From Acinetobacter venetianus RAG-1 = CIP 110063 (GTDB taxonomy: Bacteria > Pseudomonadota > Gammaproteobacteria > Pseudomonadales > Moraxellaceae): a stretch of DNA of 64,000 bases. The stretch is taken from the NCBI RefSeq assembly GCF_000368585.1, contig NZ_KB849557.1:415615-479614 (forward strand), written 5' to 3'. Made by a program: the position numbers and the translations under genes. Below, one piece after another: positions 8,239 through 16,679 of the stretch; positions within the stretch are counted from its first letter, which is position 1, and each line of letters opens with the position of its first letter. The notes beneath the pieces were generated by a model. The model did no database searches, was not told where the DNA came from, and saw nothing but the letters and a program-made list of their open reading frames with translations.

Positions 8239-9030
8239 GTGGATATCCAATCTATGGGAAAGAATTTTCAACATGGTTTTTTAGATTATCCTGTCTATGC
8301 ATTTTCTGAGAATTACCCTCATGGTCATGTCGAGGATTGGCATCATCATGATCGTATTCAAATGATCCATACGCTTTCAGGCGTAATACGCATTCAAACA
8401 GATGAGGGTATTTGGATTACACCTCCTGGACGTGGAGTTTGGATTCCTGCCAACAAACCACATGCCTTATTAAGTAGTGGCGGCGTTAAAGCACGAGGTG
8501 TATTTATCTCTCCCTGTGCCCGTGAAAATCTTGTCAACGAATGCCGTGTGATCGCCATCCCTGCTTTACTACGGGAGTTAATGAGCAGCGCCATGGAAAT
8601 TCAAACCGCAATACAACCGAATAGTAGGAATCAAAGATTGCTTGAAATGATCTTGGATGAAATTGAATTACTACCAACACTCGCGTTTAACTTGCCTGAA
8701 CCACAAAGTCAAAAGCTGAAATTATTATGCCAAGAAGTCAAAGCGAACCTCAGTATCAATTGGAATTTGGAAGATACGGCGGACTACTTACATATGAGCA
8801 GTAAGACGCTTGCTCGACATTTCCAAAAAGAAACGGGTTTGCATTTTTCCCATTGGGTTCGACAAGCCAAATTAATGCAAGCAATGATAGATCTAGCAAT
8901 GAATAAACCCATTTTGAATGTCGCCTTAGAGCTTGGTTATGATAGTCCAAGTGCGTTTAGTGCTATGTTTAAGCGAGAAACAGGCATGACACCAAGTGGC
9001 TATGCTTGTCAGTTTCCCACCACTCAATAA
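8239..9030 (+). CDS. AraC-family transcriptional regulator with N-terminal cupin
   Basis: The 263-residue product has an N-terminal cupin-like ligand domain (EDWHHHDRIQMIHTLSGVIRI, then TPPGRGVWIPANKPH) and two C-terminal helix-turn-helix motifs (DTADYLHMSSKTLARHFQK and PILNVALELGYDSPSAFSAM followed by FKRETGMTPSGY). This is the small single-component AraC class that often controls an adjacent exporter. The start is GTG 8239 or ATG 8254; neither has a strong ribosome binding site. The divergent EamA transporter and the intervening inverted repeat suggest a local regulator-exporter pair; the ligand is not known. Confidence 0.88.
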   Translation: MDIQSMGKNFQHGFLDYPVYAFSENYPHGHVEDWHHHDRIQMIHTLSGVIRIQTDEGIWITPPGRGVWIPANKPHALLSSGGVKARGVFISPCARENLVNECRVIAIPALLRELMSSAMEIQTAIQPNSRNQRLLEMILDEIELLPTLAFNLPEPQSQKLKLLCQEVKANLSINWNLEDTADYLHMSSKTLARHFQKETGLHFSHWVRQAKLMQAMIDLAMNKPILNVALELGYDSPSAFSAMFKRETGMTPSGYACQFPTTQ

Positions 9031-9143
9031 ACAATGTGAACACATTGATAAATACTTATTTCATCTTCTAAGAGCTAAATGAGATTTCTTTCAATGACTG
9101 AGCAGCTTAAAATGAACGCATTATCCAAATCTCCTCAAAGCAT

Positions 9144-10031
9144 ATGACGCTTATACAAACTAATCGTAATTTATTTCTAGCGATTGGTTGCCTAACGATT
9201 TCAGCACTCTTGTTCTCAGTCATGGGGATTTGCATTCGATATGCTTCACAAAGTGTCGATAATTACACGATTGTATTTTTCCGCAATTTAGTTGGATTAG
9301 TTCTTTTTCTACCATTTATTTTCAAACAAGGAGTTCATTTTGTAAAAACGGAAAAACTCTGGATGCATACATGGCGAAGCCTCATTGGCTTAGCAGCAAT
9401 GTATGGCTTTTTCTATGCAATTGCACATCTAAAGCTTTCCAATGCTATGGTCTTTACCTACTCATCCCCCATCTTCATTCCGCTGATCGCATGGTTATTC
9501 CTAAAAGAAAAAATTACAACGGCGATGTTATGTGCAGCAGGCTTAGGCTTTATCGGTGTTTTTTGTGTGGCCAAACCTGATCAAGGATTATTGAACTGGA
9601 TTTCGATTATCGGAATCGCATCAAGTTTATTTGCATCAATGGCTTTCGTCACGGTACGAGCACTGACCCAAACAGAACCACCCGAACGCATTGTTTTTTA
9701 CTTCTGCCTTATCGGCTCGCTGATCTCAGTCATTCCCATGTTTTGGGTATGGCGTCCATATCATTTACATGAATTATTTTTCCTGATTGCAGCAGGCGTA
9801 CTTGCAAATGTGAGTCAGATTTTCATGTCTCATGCCTACCGCCTAGCACCTGCTGGACAGATTGCACCCGTCAATTATATGGCAATTATTTTCGCAGGAA
9901 TTTGGGGATTTTTACTATGGAATGAAGTCCCTGACCTATATAGCATTATTGGTTTTTGCATTATTTTGTTGGCAATTTTATTATGTAGCCCACTTACACA
10001 AAGAGATAAGAAATGGCGTTTAAAACTTTAA
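9144..10031 (+). CDS. EamA-family (DMT superfamily) transporter
   Basis: The 295-residue inner-membrane protein has ten predicted helices in two EamA repeats. The first half contains YTIVFFRNLVGLVLFLP and FTYSSPIFIPLIAWLFLKEKI, the second NYMAIIFAGIWGFLLWNEVP, which resembles the RhaT/SAM-type subgroup of the family. The substrate is unknown. It is a different subtype from the exporter at 7222 and shares little visible similarity with it. A 16-bp palindrome, CAATGTGAACACATTG (9032-9047), lies upstream. Confidence 0.88.
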   Translation: MTLIQTNRNLFLAIGCLTISALLFSVMGICIRYASQSVDNYTIVFFRNLVGLVLFLPFIFKQGVHFVKTEKLWMHTWRSLIGLAAMYGFFYAIAHLKLSNAMVFTYSSPIFIPLIAWLFLKEKITTAMLCAAGLGFIGVFCVAKPDQGLLNWISIIGIASSLFASMAFVTVRALTQTEPPERIVFYFCLIGSLISVIPMFWVWRPYHLHELFFLIAAGVLANVSQIFMSHAYRLAPAGQIAPVNYMAIIFAGIWGFLLWNEVPDLYSIIGFCIILLAILLCSPLTQRDKKWRLKL

Positions 10032-10089
10032 CAATACGCCATTCTTTTGAATAAATTTGCAACAATACAAATTAGGAAAATTCAAATTC

Positions 10090-10845
10090 ATGAATATAAG
10101 AAATACCATTTTTACAAACGAATCTTCTGAAATGATTTCAGCCTTCAACAAAGCGCAAGAAACTTTTAAATACTTTTGGCGAGAGCTTTCTTGGGAATAT
10201 CGCAGAATAATTCCTGTTTTTGATCTTGCTTATGTTAAATGTGCATTTATCCAAGAACACAGCGACTCATCTGATTCACCACTAGTTGAATATATGTGGA
10301 TAAGCCAAATTGATTTTGATGGAACTACGATCTCTGGTCAGTTAATGAATCAACCAAACTATATCGACAATGTACAAGCTGGTGAAATTATAGAGCAACC
10401 ATTTGAGACGATCGTCGACTGGATGTTTTTAACTCAAGATCAAGTTTATGGTGGCTTTACGATTCAAGAATATCGTAAACAATTAAATGATTCTGAGCGA
10501 AAAGAATATGATGCGTCATGGGGAATAAATTTTGGTGACCCCAACAATATCTTATTTGTCTATGATCAAGAGGAACATCCAGAAAACTTAATTGAACATC
10601 CCATGTGCGAAAAGATGTTAGATAGTTTTTTACACTTTATCCAAACCAATCCAACTGTAATTCATGAAAGAGATAATCGCGGTAATCAATTATTACACCG
10701 AGAAGCTATTGCGGGTAATTTCTTAATTATTCAAGCATTACTGCAACATAATCTAGATAAGTCAGCGCTGAATAACCAATCTATGACCGCCTCAGATTTA
10801 GCTCATAAAATGGGATGGGAAAATATTGCAAAATTATTAGCATAG
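10090..10845 (+). CDS. DUF2314 domain protein with C-terminal ankyrin-type repeat
   Basis: The 251-residue cytosolic protein has an N-terminal DUF2314-like domain (FNKAQETFKYFWRELSWEYR, then VEYMWISQIDFDGTTISGQL and the terminal region YDASWGINFGDPNN) followed by ankyrin-like repeats at about 195-250 (DNRGNQLLHREAIAGNFLII, QSMTASDLAHKMGWENIAKLL). It has no signal peptide. The start is set at ATG 10090 because AGGAAA lies about 10 bases upstream; the TTG at 10057 is in frame but unlikely. The function is unknown; it may be a protein-protein interaction or immunity-like protein. It ends before a bidirectional terminator. Confidence 0.8.
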   Translation: MNIRNTIFTNESSEMISAFNKAQETFKYFWRELSWEYRRIIPVFDLAYVKCAFIQEHSDSSDSPLVEYMWISQIDFDGTTISGQLMNQPNYIDNVQAGEIIEQPFETIVDWMFLTQDQVYGGFTIQEYRKQLNDSERKEYDASWGINFGDPNNILFVYDQEEHPENLIEHPMCEKMLDSFLHFIQTNPTVIHERDNRGNQLLHREAIAGNFLIIQALLQHNLDKSALNNQSMTASDLAHKMGWENIAKLLA

Positions 10846-10883
10846 CTTTCATCTACTTATAGTCATTCCTATTTTGATATACA

Positions 10884-10914
10884 GAAAAAAAAGCACCCGA
10901 AGGTGCTTTTTTAA
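10884..10914. terminator. Bidirectional terminator between convergent genes
   Basis: A 7-bp stem AAGCACC/GGTGCTT (10891-10897 with 10902-10908) is flanked by A and T runs, so it can serve both the ankyrin gene and the TRAP permease gene. Confidence 0.9.
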
Positions 10915-10930
10915 TAAGTCTCACACTTAA

Positions 10931-13141
10931 TTAGTGATACCAACCAAACAACTTAAAGAAGTAAGGAACATACGCAATAATCAAGATTGCAGGAACCATC
11001 ACTAACAATGGGAAGATCCAACGTTCATAACGGTAGAAGAAGGATAAATGACGAACTTCTGCATCCGCTTCCGCGACTTCTGCATCACCAATCGCCTGCC
11101 TTGCCAATAAGTGGTTCAATGCAACTGGTGGTGTGATATAACCCAATTCGAACCCAACCAATGCAATCATCCAGAAGTGAACAGGGTCAATACCGTATTG
11201 ATATGCAACAGGTGCAACAGTTGCCGTAATCAAAATAACTGCACCAAATGGATCCATGATCATACCCACGAAGATCATTAGCATTACGATTAAGCTAATA
11301 ACAACAAAGGTACTGCTAATATCTTTAGGGAAAGCTTCCATGATTTGGATATGCTCAAGGAAACCACCAACACTAACTGAAAGTGCCATCAAGATCACAA
11401 GCGCACCAATGTGCCCAACCGTTTCACTTGTCGCTAAATGCAATGCTTTACCAAACGAAACATTACGTTCTGGCTTGCGAGGGTCATCTTCAGGGTTGAT
11501 CTGAGGTGCAGGTTGCGTACCATCTACAGGTGCAGTATAGGTATTTAACGTACTATCCCAATGCCCTACTGGTGCTAATGGTGCAGGCTCTTTACGTAAT
11601 TTATCAAACAACACCATCATTAATAAGATGATTGGCATCATCACTGGTGCTGTAAATTCATTTAAATCAGTCGCTAAAGCATGTTTGTAGAACAACCAGA
11701 TTAAAACGAAAATTACGATATATGGAGATACTGGCACGAATGCACGTAAAGATTTTGGCAAAGCAATGTTAAGCGGTGCAATTCGGAATTTCTGCTCCGC
11801 AAAGATCAATGCAATGATCAAAAATAAAGTCGAGGTTAATAAGAAAGTGTATAAACCATATTGATAAAGTAAATCAGTTGTTACTTCTTTGTTCAATGAA
11901 GCAACCACGACAATCAATAAACATGGACGAAGTACAACACCCATCGAACCAGATAGTGCTGTCGCTGCTAAAGCAAATTGACGACGACCACCTGCATTCC
12001 ATACTTCTTTATAAATAATTGCACCAGCCGCAATAACGAAAATACCAGATGCACCTGTGTAGGCTGTTGGTAATGCTGCTGCAATTAAGATTAACCAAGT
12101 TAATGTTTCAGGCGCCAAATTCCATGGACGTAGAATATTTAAGAATAAATCTACAATACGAGTTTGCTTCAGCAACATACCCGCCCAGATAAACAAGGCA
12201 AGATTCAAGAAGATATTTGAGAACTCGACCAACTGACCAAGATAAATACCTTGCCCCATTGGGTAATCCATAAAGATGGTAAATGCAACACCGGTGATGA
12301 TCGCCATATATGCATATAGCGGCACACTGAGGAATGCTAAACCAATATTGCCGCCCTGACGTGTTGGTGTTGGAGGCTTCGCTAACTGGAATAAACTAAT
12401 TAAAGTTAAACAGCCAAATAGCACCATCCATAGCCAATAAATAATCTTCATTTCTGGAGACATTGGCACGCCAGAATTCATGACAGAATTATATTGGCTA
12501 ATCACAGATGATGTAAGAAAACCATTACCGAGTAGCATCGCAACGCTGTAGACACGGAAGTCAATTTTAGTCGCTGGACTACGTAAACCAATATGATGTG
12601 TTTTTAGGGTCGCACTGATTGCGGCGAAGACAACCATGATCACCAAAAATAATGCACGATTCTCAGTACCAAATTTAAAGATACCAAAGAAGCTCGTTTC
12701 AATTTTACGATAAGTACGGATACTCGGATGAGCCTCCATATGCTTCATAGCTTTATCATAGAACTGATACTTTTCATCACACTGCTCACGAGCAGCAATC
12801 AATGACGCACGGACATCAGCTTCAGATGCAACGCCAAACATACTTGCAAATTCATCAGCAGCATTGATTTTCATCTGCTCTTGAACTTGTGCATCGATAT
12901 TCGGATGTCGATCACAGCTTGGCTTTTCTGGTTCAGCACGAAGAAATGAGTATTGCATTCCTGTATCAGGATCGCCATACAGACGCTCCCCCATACGCAA
13001 TAATTGACCATGAATCATCTCACCTGTACCAATGACCAACGTCATTAGTAATAAGACGAGGATGACAAATGTCGATATCCACTCCGTCCAAATATAACTC
13101 AGTAGACCTAATCCAGACTTTTTCTCTTGATCATTTTGCAT
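10931..13141 (-). CDS. TRAP transporter fused QM-type permease
   Basis: The 736-residue inner-membrane protein combines a DctQ-like N-terminal part (one helix at about 18-38, a ~120-residue extracytoplasmic loop, then three more helices) with a DctM-type 12-helix permease (for example FSNIFLNLALFIWAGMLLKQ, YTGASGIFVIAAGAIIYKE, GYITPPVALNHLLARQ). TRAP transporters use an ion gradient to import organic acids or similar solutes with a periplasmic P subunit, which is not encoded nearby. A Pro-rich cytosolic loop interrupts the M half. The start is ATG 13141 (GGAATAGAC upstream) rather than 13168. Rhombosortase and a lipoprotein gene lie upstream in the same direction. Confidence 0.85.
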   Translation of the reverse strand: MQNDQEKKSGLGLLSYIWTEWISTFVILVLLLMTLVIGTGEMIHGQLLRMGERLYGDPDTGMQYSFLRAEPEKPSCDRHPNIDAQVQEQMKINAADEFASMFGVASEADVRASLIAAREQCDEKYQFYDKAMKHMEAHPSIRTYRKIETSFFGIFKFGTENRALFLVIMVVFAAISATLKTHHIGLRSPATKIDFRVYSVAMLLGNGFLTSSVISQYNSVMNSGVPMSPEMKIIYWLWMVLFGCLTLISLFQLAKPPTPTRQGGNIGLAFLSVPLYAYMAIITGVAFTIFMDYPMGQGIYLGQLVEFSNIFLNLALFIWAGMLLKQTRIVDLFLNILRPWNLAPETLTWLILIAAALPTAYTGASGIFVIAAGAIIYKEVWNAGGRRQFALAATALSGSMGVVLRPCLLIVVVASLNKEVTTDLLYQYGLYTFLLTSTLFLIIALIFAEQKFRIAPLNIALPKSLRAFVPVSPYIVIFVLIWLFYKHALATDLNEFTAPVMMPIILLMMVLFDKLRKEPAPLAPVGHWDSTLNTYTAPVDGTQPAPQINPEDDPRKPERNVSFGKALHLATSETVGHIGALVILMALSVSVGGFLEHIQIMEAFPKDISSTFVVISLIVMLMIFVGMIMDPFGAVILITATVAPVAYQYGIDPVHFWMIALVGFELGYITPPVALNHLLARQAIGDAEVAEADAEVRHLSFFYRYERWIFPLLVMVPAILIIAYVPYFFKLFGWYH

Positions 13142-13325
13142 GTCTATTCCAATTTTTGTTAGCAACATCCATCCAAAGATGTTGATTCATGCGAAGTCCA
13201 TGGTTGATAGATAAATGAATTTACCCTCTTGGTAACCAATCCCTTTTTCAAACCGCCTAAATTTGCAGCAAACTTTTTCAAAAAAGAATGACTACATTCA
13301 CTTTTTTATTGGTTGTTTTTATCAA

Positions 13326-13901
13326 TTAATCTGTTCTCTCTACCCTTCTAAACAATAAATAACTGAGCCCACATAACACACCACCAATCGCACCAATCAA
13401 ATGCGCCTCAGTAAGTACAGGGCTACCTATCAGCTGTGCCGTACCTGTTTGTCCAAAGGTATTTTCCCAAACTAGTTTTGTGGCAATAAGTAGCAGCACT
13501 AAAATGGCAAACTTTCTTTCTTTCGGATATTGCAGATACACTAGACCAACTGCGGTATATAAACCATGTAATACACCTGAAAGCCCAGCATATGCTTCAA
13601 TATAAGGTAAATAGAAATAAAAAATGAGACTGATAAATGGCGGAAGTAACAGCAGTAATACACATAAATGCCAATTACGTGCATGAGGAAAGATAAATGG
13701 TAAACAAGCGAATGCCAACATATTCAAAAAGAAATGCATCCATCCCACATGTACCCAATGCGCAGTCCACAATCGCCAAAACTCAGCGAGTAAACTCGGT
13801 CTCCAGTAAATAAAAAGATCGGGAAAAACCTGAAGACACGCTGATACTGAAACACATACCGCGATCAAAATGACTTTCCCTATCCATATTTGATCTTTCA
13901 T
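13326..13901 (-). CDS. rrtA: Rhombosortase (rhomboid-family intramembrane serine protease)
   Basis: The 191-residue protein has six hydrophobic helices and the rhomboid catalytic dyad: Ser108 in GLSG (106-109) and His167 in EAHLIGAIGG. The WTAHWVHVGWMHFFLNM segment matches the rhomboid H-x3-N region. Its short length and lack of extra domains fit rhombosortase (GlyGly-CTERM processing) rather than GlpG. It would cleave the C-terminal GlyGly-CTERM tail of type II-secreted proteins at the inner membrane. No obvious GlyGly-CTERM substrate is encoded in this window, so the substrates must be elsewhere. It lies between the lipoprotein and TRAP permease genes. Confidence 0.82.
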   Translation of the reverse strand: MKDQIWIGKVILIAVCVSVSACLQVFPDLFIYWRPSLLAEFWRLWTAHWVHVGWMHFFLNMLAFACLPFIFPHARNWHLCVLLLLLPPFISLIFYFYLPYIEAYAGLSGVLHGLYTAVGLVYLQYPKERKFAILVLLLIATKLVWENTFGQTGTAQLIGSPVLTEAHLIGAIGGVLCGLSYLLFRRVERTD

Positions 13902-13991
13902 TTATGCCCCTTTCTTCAAAACACACCTTTTACGATTTAAAAATAATAAATCACTTCATTTTTAATGTTGTAAAAGGTCGTTTAATTCAGG

Positions 13992-15074
13992 TTACTGAGC
14001 TGGTTGTTCTTCAGCTGGTGCAGATGCTTCATCTCCACCACCATCAAATAAATCATCGAGTTCAGAAGAAGTTTCTGGCTGATCATCCCAGAACGTTGAT
14101 AAACCTTCTCGTGTCGATCTTACACCCGTATTTTCTGTCCAATAACGATCAGCAATACCACGAACCATTAAACCAGCCATTTTATCAATCAATCTAAATT
14201 GAGGATTAGCAGGTTTATCATCACCCGTTGCAGCGGCGTATGAACGGAACGCATCACGAAGTTTGGCATCATCACCACTTGCTTGTGCTGCAACAGCATA
14301 CAAAGCATGTGCTAAACGCACACCCTTCTTCTCACCAATAGCCATCGACTGTTTCAGCGTCGCATACGGTTCTGGCTTACCGTCACCTGCACCTGGCAAT
14401 AATGTCCAAATGACCGCGCGGGTTGCCATTGGAGCACCCCAGAATTTTTCATTATCTAGACAAACCATGCCGCGCTCAACAATACCTGCAATATCTTTAG
14501 GAACGTTAATCGCACCGCCTGAGTTAATATCATTGGTCATTGCTTGCAAACCATTAATCATACCGAGCAAATAAACAGTTTGATCAAGGTCGTTGCGCAT
14601 GGTTGGGCAAGAGTCACCTAATTTATAATTGTATTTTGCTTCCCAACGATTGGCAAAAAGCTTATAACTTGCATATTGACGTTCAGCAGCAATCCCAGCC
14701 CAGCGTTTTTGCTCAACTCGAGCATCCTGAGCTTCGGTCACTTGACCAGCTTTAGCTGCACGTAAATAGCGTAATTCAGCTTCAAGTGCTTCATTTTCAG
14801 CACAAATACCCGCAGCGGTATATAACAATACCGCCATACGGGTCGGGTCTGCACCCATATCTTTTGTTGACATAATTGCAGGGGTTAAAGCATTCCCTGA
14901 ATTACACACCATTTCAGCATCATCCATCGCTAAAATTGGTGGAACAATATGATTTTCACTAAAACCTAATGCAACATTCGCCCCTGTTTTTATCACATAC
15001 GAACATCCAGATAACATTGATGTTGTAAGCAAAGCAACCGCCACACCCTTTCCCATTTTGTGGAGCTTAGACAT
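13992..15074 (-). CDS. Lipoprotein, possibly TatT-like TRAP-associated component
   Basis: The 360-residue protein has a lipoprotein signal peptide with lipobox LSGC (Cys24). The mature part is alpha-helical and Ala-rich (YTAAGICAENEALEAELRYL, ALYAVAAQASGDDAKLRDAF), and ends in an acidic D/E/G/A-rich tail. It sits upstream of rhombosortase and a TRAP permease on the same strand. Known TRAP systems such as Treponema TatT carry a helical-repeat lipoprotein beside the permease, and this could be an analogous part, but I see no diagnostic motif. AGGACAGGAAGA just before the ATG is a good ribosome binding site. Confidence 0.65.
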   Translation of the reverse strand: MSKLHKMGKGVAVALLTTSMLSGCSYVIKTGANVALGFSENHIVPPILAMDDAEMVCNSGNALTPAIMSTKDMGADPTRMAVLLYTAAGICAENEALEAELRYLRAAKAGQVTEAQDARVEQKRWAGIAAERQYASYKLFANRWEAKYNYKLGDSCPTMRNDLDQTVYLLGMINGLQAMTNDINSGGAINVPKDIAGIVERGMVCLDNEKFWGAPMATRAVIWTLLPGAGDGKPEPYATLKQSMAIGEKKGVRLAHALYAVAAQASGDDAKLRDAFRSYAAATGDDKPANPQFRLIDKMAGLMVRGIADRYWTENTGVRSTREGLSTFWDDQPETSSELDDLFDGGGDEASAPAEEQPAQ

Positions 15075-15231
15075 TCTTCCTGTCCTCTTTAATTTGTTTT
15101 TCCTTTTAGATGTACATTATCAGATGCAATACTTGAATTAAAGAGTAATTGCTCTAATTTTAACATGGACATTTTGACACAATTCACAGATAAGCGAATT
15201 GACATAGAATTCAGAATACATAAATTTCAGG

Positions 15232-15270
15232 CAAAAAAAAGTAGCATTGCGACGGTTCAGCACATGCTAC
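15232..15270 (-). terminator. Terminator of the tandem small membrane protein genes
   Basis: On the minus strand a stem GTAGCAT/ATGCTAC (15264-15270 with 15241-15247) is followed by a run of eight T residues, 45 bases after the stop of the 30-codon gene. Confidence 0.78.
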
Positions 15271-15315
15271 TTATTAACTGGTTAAAACGTGAAACTCTTT
15301 ATCTTTTAGTTTTTA

Positions 15316-15408
15316 TCAAAAATAATCCTTGAGTAATGTTCCAGCTCTTCCTACAACAATCGCCATAACGACTGCAATTACTAGAAACATCCACATTGAA
15401 ATCTCCAT
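15316..15408 (-). CDS. 30-residue single-pass membrane protein, paralogue of the upstream gene
   Basis: This very short gene encodes 30 residues: a membrane helix (MWMFLVIAVVMAIVVGRAG) and a short LLKDYF tail. An almost ideal ribosome binding site (TAGGAGGT, complement of 15413-15420) lies 5 bases upstream. The next gene upstream encodes a paralogue with the same MEI-x-x-W-x-FLVIA opening, AIV-x-GRAGTLL block and same strand. Matched start signals, shared sequence and a downstream terminator argue that it is real despite its size. The family and function are not recognised. Confidence 0.72.
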   Translation of the reverse strand: MEISMWMFLVIAVVMAIVVGRAGTLLKDYF

Positions 15409-15431
15409 AGAGACCTCCTACACTTTTGTAT

Positions 15432-15641
15432 CTACTTTTGATAGATACCAGATCGACGTTCATCATCAGCATTCACGGGATTGTGATATATTGATGACAC
15501 CTTCAATCTCTTTCTCTTGGTCACTACAACATGATGCTGCTGTGATTCAAGAAGTTCCCTGAGTAAAGTTCCTGCTCTTCCTATAACGATTGCAAGAATA
15601 GTTGCAATCACCAGAAACGACCATGTTGGAATTTCCATCAT
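15432..15641 (-). CDS. Small single-pass membrane protein (69 residues)
   Basis: The protein starts with a membrane helix (about residues 8-24, SFLVIATILAIVIGRAG), followed by TLLRELLESQQ and a basic cytosolic tail (TKRKRLK). A GGAGGT ribosome binding site (complement of 15648-15653) precedes two consecutive ATGs at 15641 and 15638. The N-terminal 28 residues closely match those of the 30-residue protein encoded 23 bases downstream, which indicates tandem duplication, with the second copy lacking the tail. The function is unknown. Confidence 0.75.
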   Translation of the reverse strand: MMEIPTWSFLVIATILAIVIGRAGTLLRELLESQQHHVVVTKRKRLKVSSIYHNPVNADDERRSGIYQK

Positions 15642-15849
15642 CTTAGGACCTCCACCACACTTTACGTTGGTGTTTGTACTTTAACGAAAATGAACTCAGG
15701 TTAAAGGCTGAATTGTCTGACAATCCATATTTTCAGTATTTTTTAGAGTATTTAATCTAACAATTCAAAGTAAAAAGATGAGAAAAACACATAACCAACT
15801 GAAAAATATTATCTTAATAAAAATATACAACTGTAGAATTGTCGAACAA

Positions 15850-16242
15850 TTATGCTAGTTTTACGAGTATTTTCAGGTTTTTCCAGTGAAAGTAGGCTAA
15901 CTGATCCCACCAAATGACTAAATTTTTATGTTGAGGATCAGAAAAATAGATCACGATGTAGCAATGATGATCAATTATTTTAACAATTTCCCGTTGTTGA
16001 ATATCTAAATTTGGATCAGAAAATTCGACTGACCATAAATTCTTTTCTAAATTCTCGATCTTTTTAATTTGCGATTGTTTAAAAAATAGTACCCATGCAC
16101 CACACATGAAAAGAAAACTGATAAAGAAAAATAAAGGTTTTAATAATAGATAGGATAAAAAACTGATTCCAAGAAAAATCAAAAGTTGCAAAACAATCGA
16201 AAACCGACTGTATTGCAACTCAAAAACTCGCTGATTAGCCAT
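15850..16242 (-). CDS. ygfX: YgfX-family (CptA-like) membrane protein
   Basis: The protein of about 130 residues has two N-terminal membrane helices (around residues 16-55) and a C-terminal soluble part ending IWWDQLAYFHWKNLKILV, which matches the layout of E. coli YgfX. Its start overlaps the end of sdhE (stop at 16235), the conserved sdhE-ygfX order of gammaproteobacteria, and implies translational coupling. ATG 16248 is an alternative start. YgfX was called toxin CptA in E. coli, but a toxin role is doubtful. I infer the family mainly from topology, length and position. Confidence 0.7.
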   Translation of the reverse strand: MANQRVFELQYSRFSIVLQLLIFLGISFLSYLLLKPLFFFISFLFMCGAWVLFFKQSQIKKIENLEKNLWSVEFSDPNLDIQQREIVKIIDHHCYIVIYFSDPQHKNLVIWWDQLAYFHWKNLKILVKLA

Positions 16243-16492
16243 GTACATTATGTTTTAATTTTAAGATAAATTCTTTTAGCTCAGTCCGAGGCGGTTCACC
16301 CACTTCCATAAACCAGTCAAGCAAATCTGGATCTTCTTGATCTACCAACTCAGCAAATAAAGCTTTTTCAGCAGGCTCAGCACTCAAATAGCAATTCTTC
16401 ACATAAGGGTCGAAATACACATCAATTTCTTTTAACCCACGACGAGCACGGTAAATTACCTTACGTTCTTCTAACGTCATTTCATCAGACAT
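16235..16492 (-). CDS. sdhE: FAD assembly factor SdhE
   Basis: This 85-residue protein promotes covalent FAD attachment to succinate dehydrogenase SdhA (and FrdA). The family motif RGxxE is present as RRGLKEID (Arg18-Gly19, Glu22), along with the C-terminal QEDPDLLDWFM segment seen in YgfY/SdhE proteins. The start MSDEMTLEER at 16492 gives the usual length, with GGAACATAAG upstream; a longer frame to 16597 has no support. It overlaps ygfX downstream and is divergent from the acyl-CoA dehydrogenase gene. Confidence 0.92.
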   Translation of the reverse strand: MSDEMTLEERKVIYRARRGLKEIDVYFDPYVKNCYLSAEPAEKALFAELVDQEDPDLLDWFMEVGEPPRTELKEFILKLKHNVHG

Positions 16493-16503
16493 CTTATGTT
16501 CCG

Positions 16504-16525
16504 CTATGCAACTATTTGTGCATAG
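16504..16525. promoter_or_regulatory. Inverted repeat in front of sdhE
   Basis: CTATGCA (16504-16510) and TGCATAG (16519-16525) form a perfect 7-bp inverted repeat with an 8-base spacer, ending 11 bases before the sdhE start codon. It could be a repressor site or a hairpin near the ribosome binding site. Confidence 0.45.
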
Positions 16526-16679
16526 TGTACCCGATCGCACTATAACTTTCGTCAACATTTTTCCTAAGTGACCAAATACATCAATCAAATTGAGCATTGA
16601 TCACATTGTTCAATATTTTCGATTTCTTGTATGGTGACGATGATGATTTTTAATCCATAAACTAGGGAAAAAATAACAA

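Noticed and set aside
9032..9047. 16-bp palindrome CAATGTGAACACATTG as a terminator
   Set aside because: No T run follows. It may be an operator, but nothing ties it to a regulator.
15850..16492. SdhE/YgfX as the toxin-antitoxin pair CptAB
   Set aside because: The RGxxE protein is a flavinylation factor by family knowledge, and the pair is conserved housekeeping rather than a mobile toxin module.
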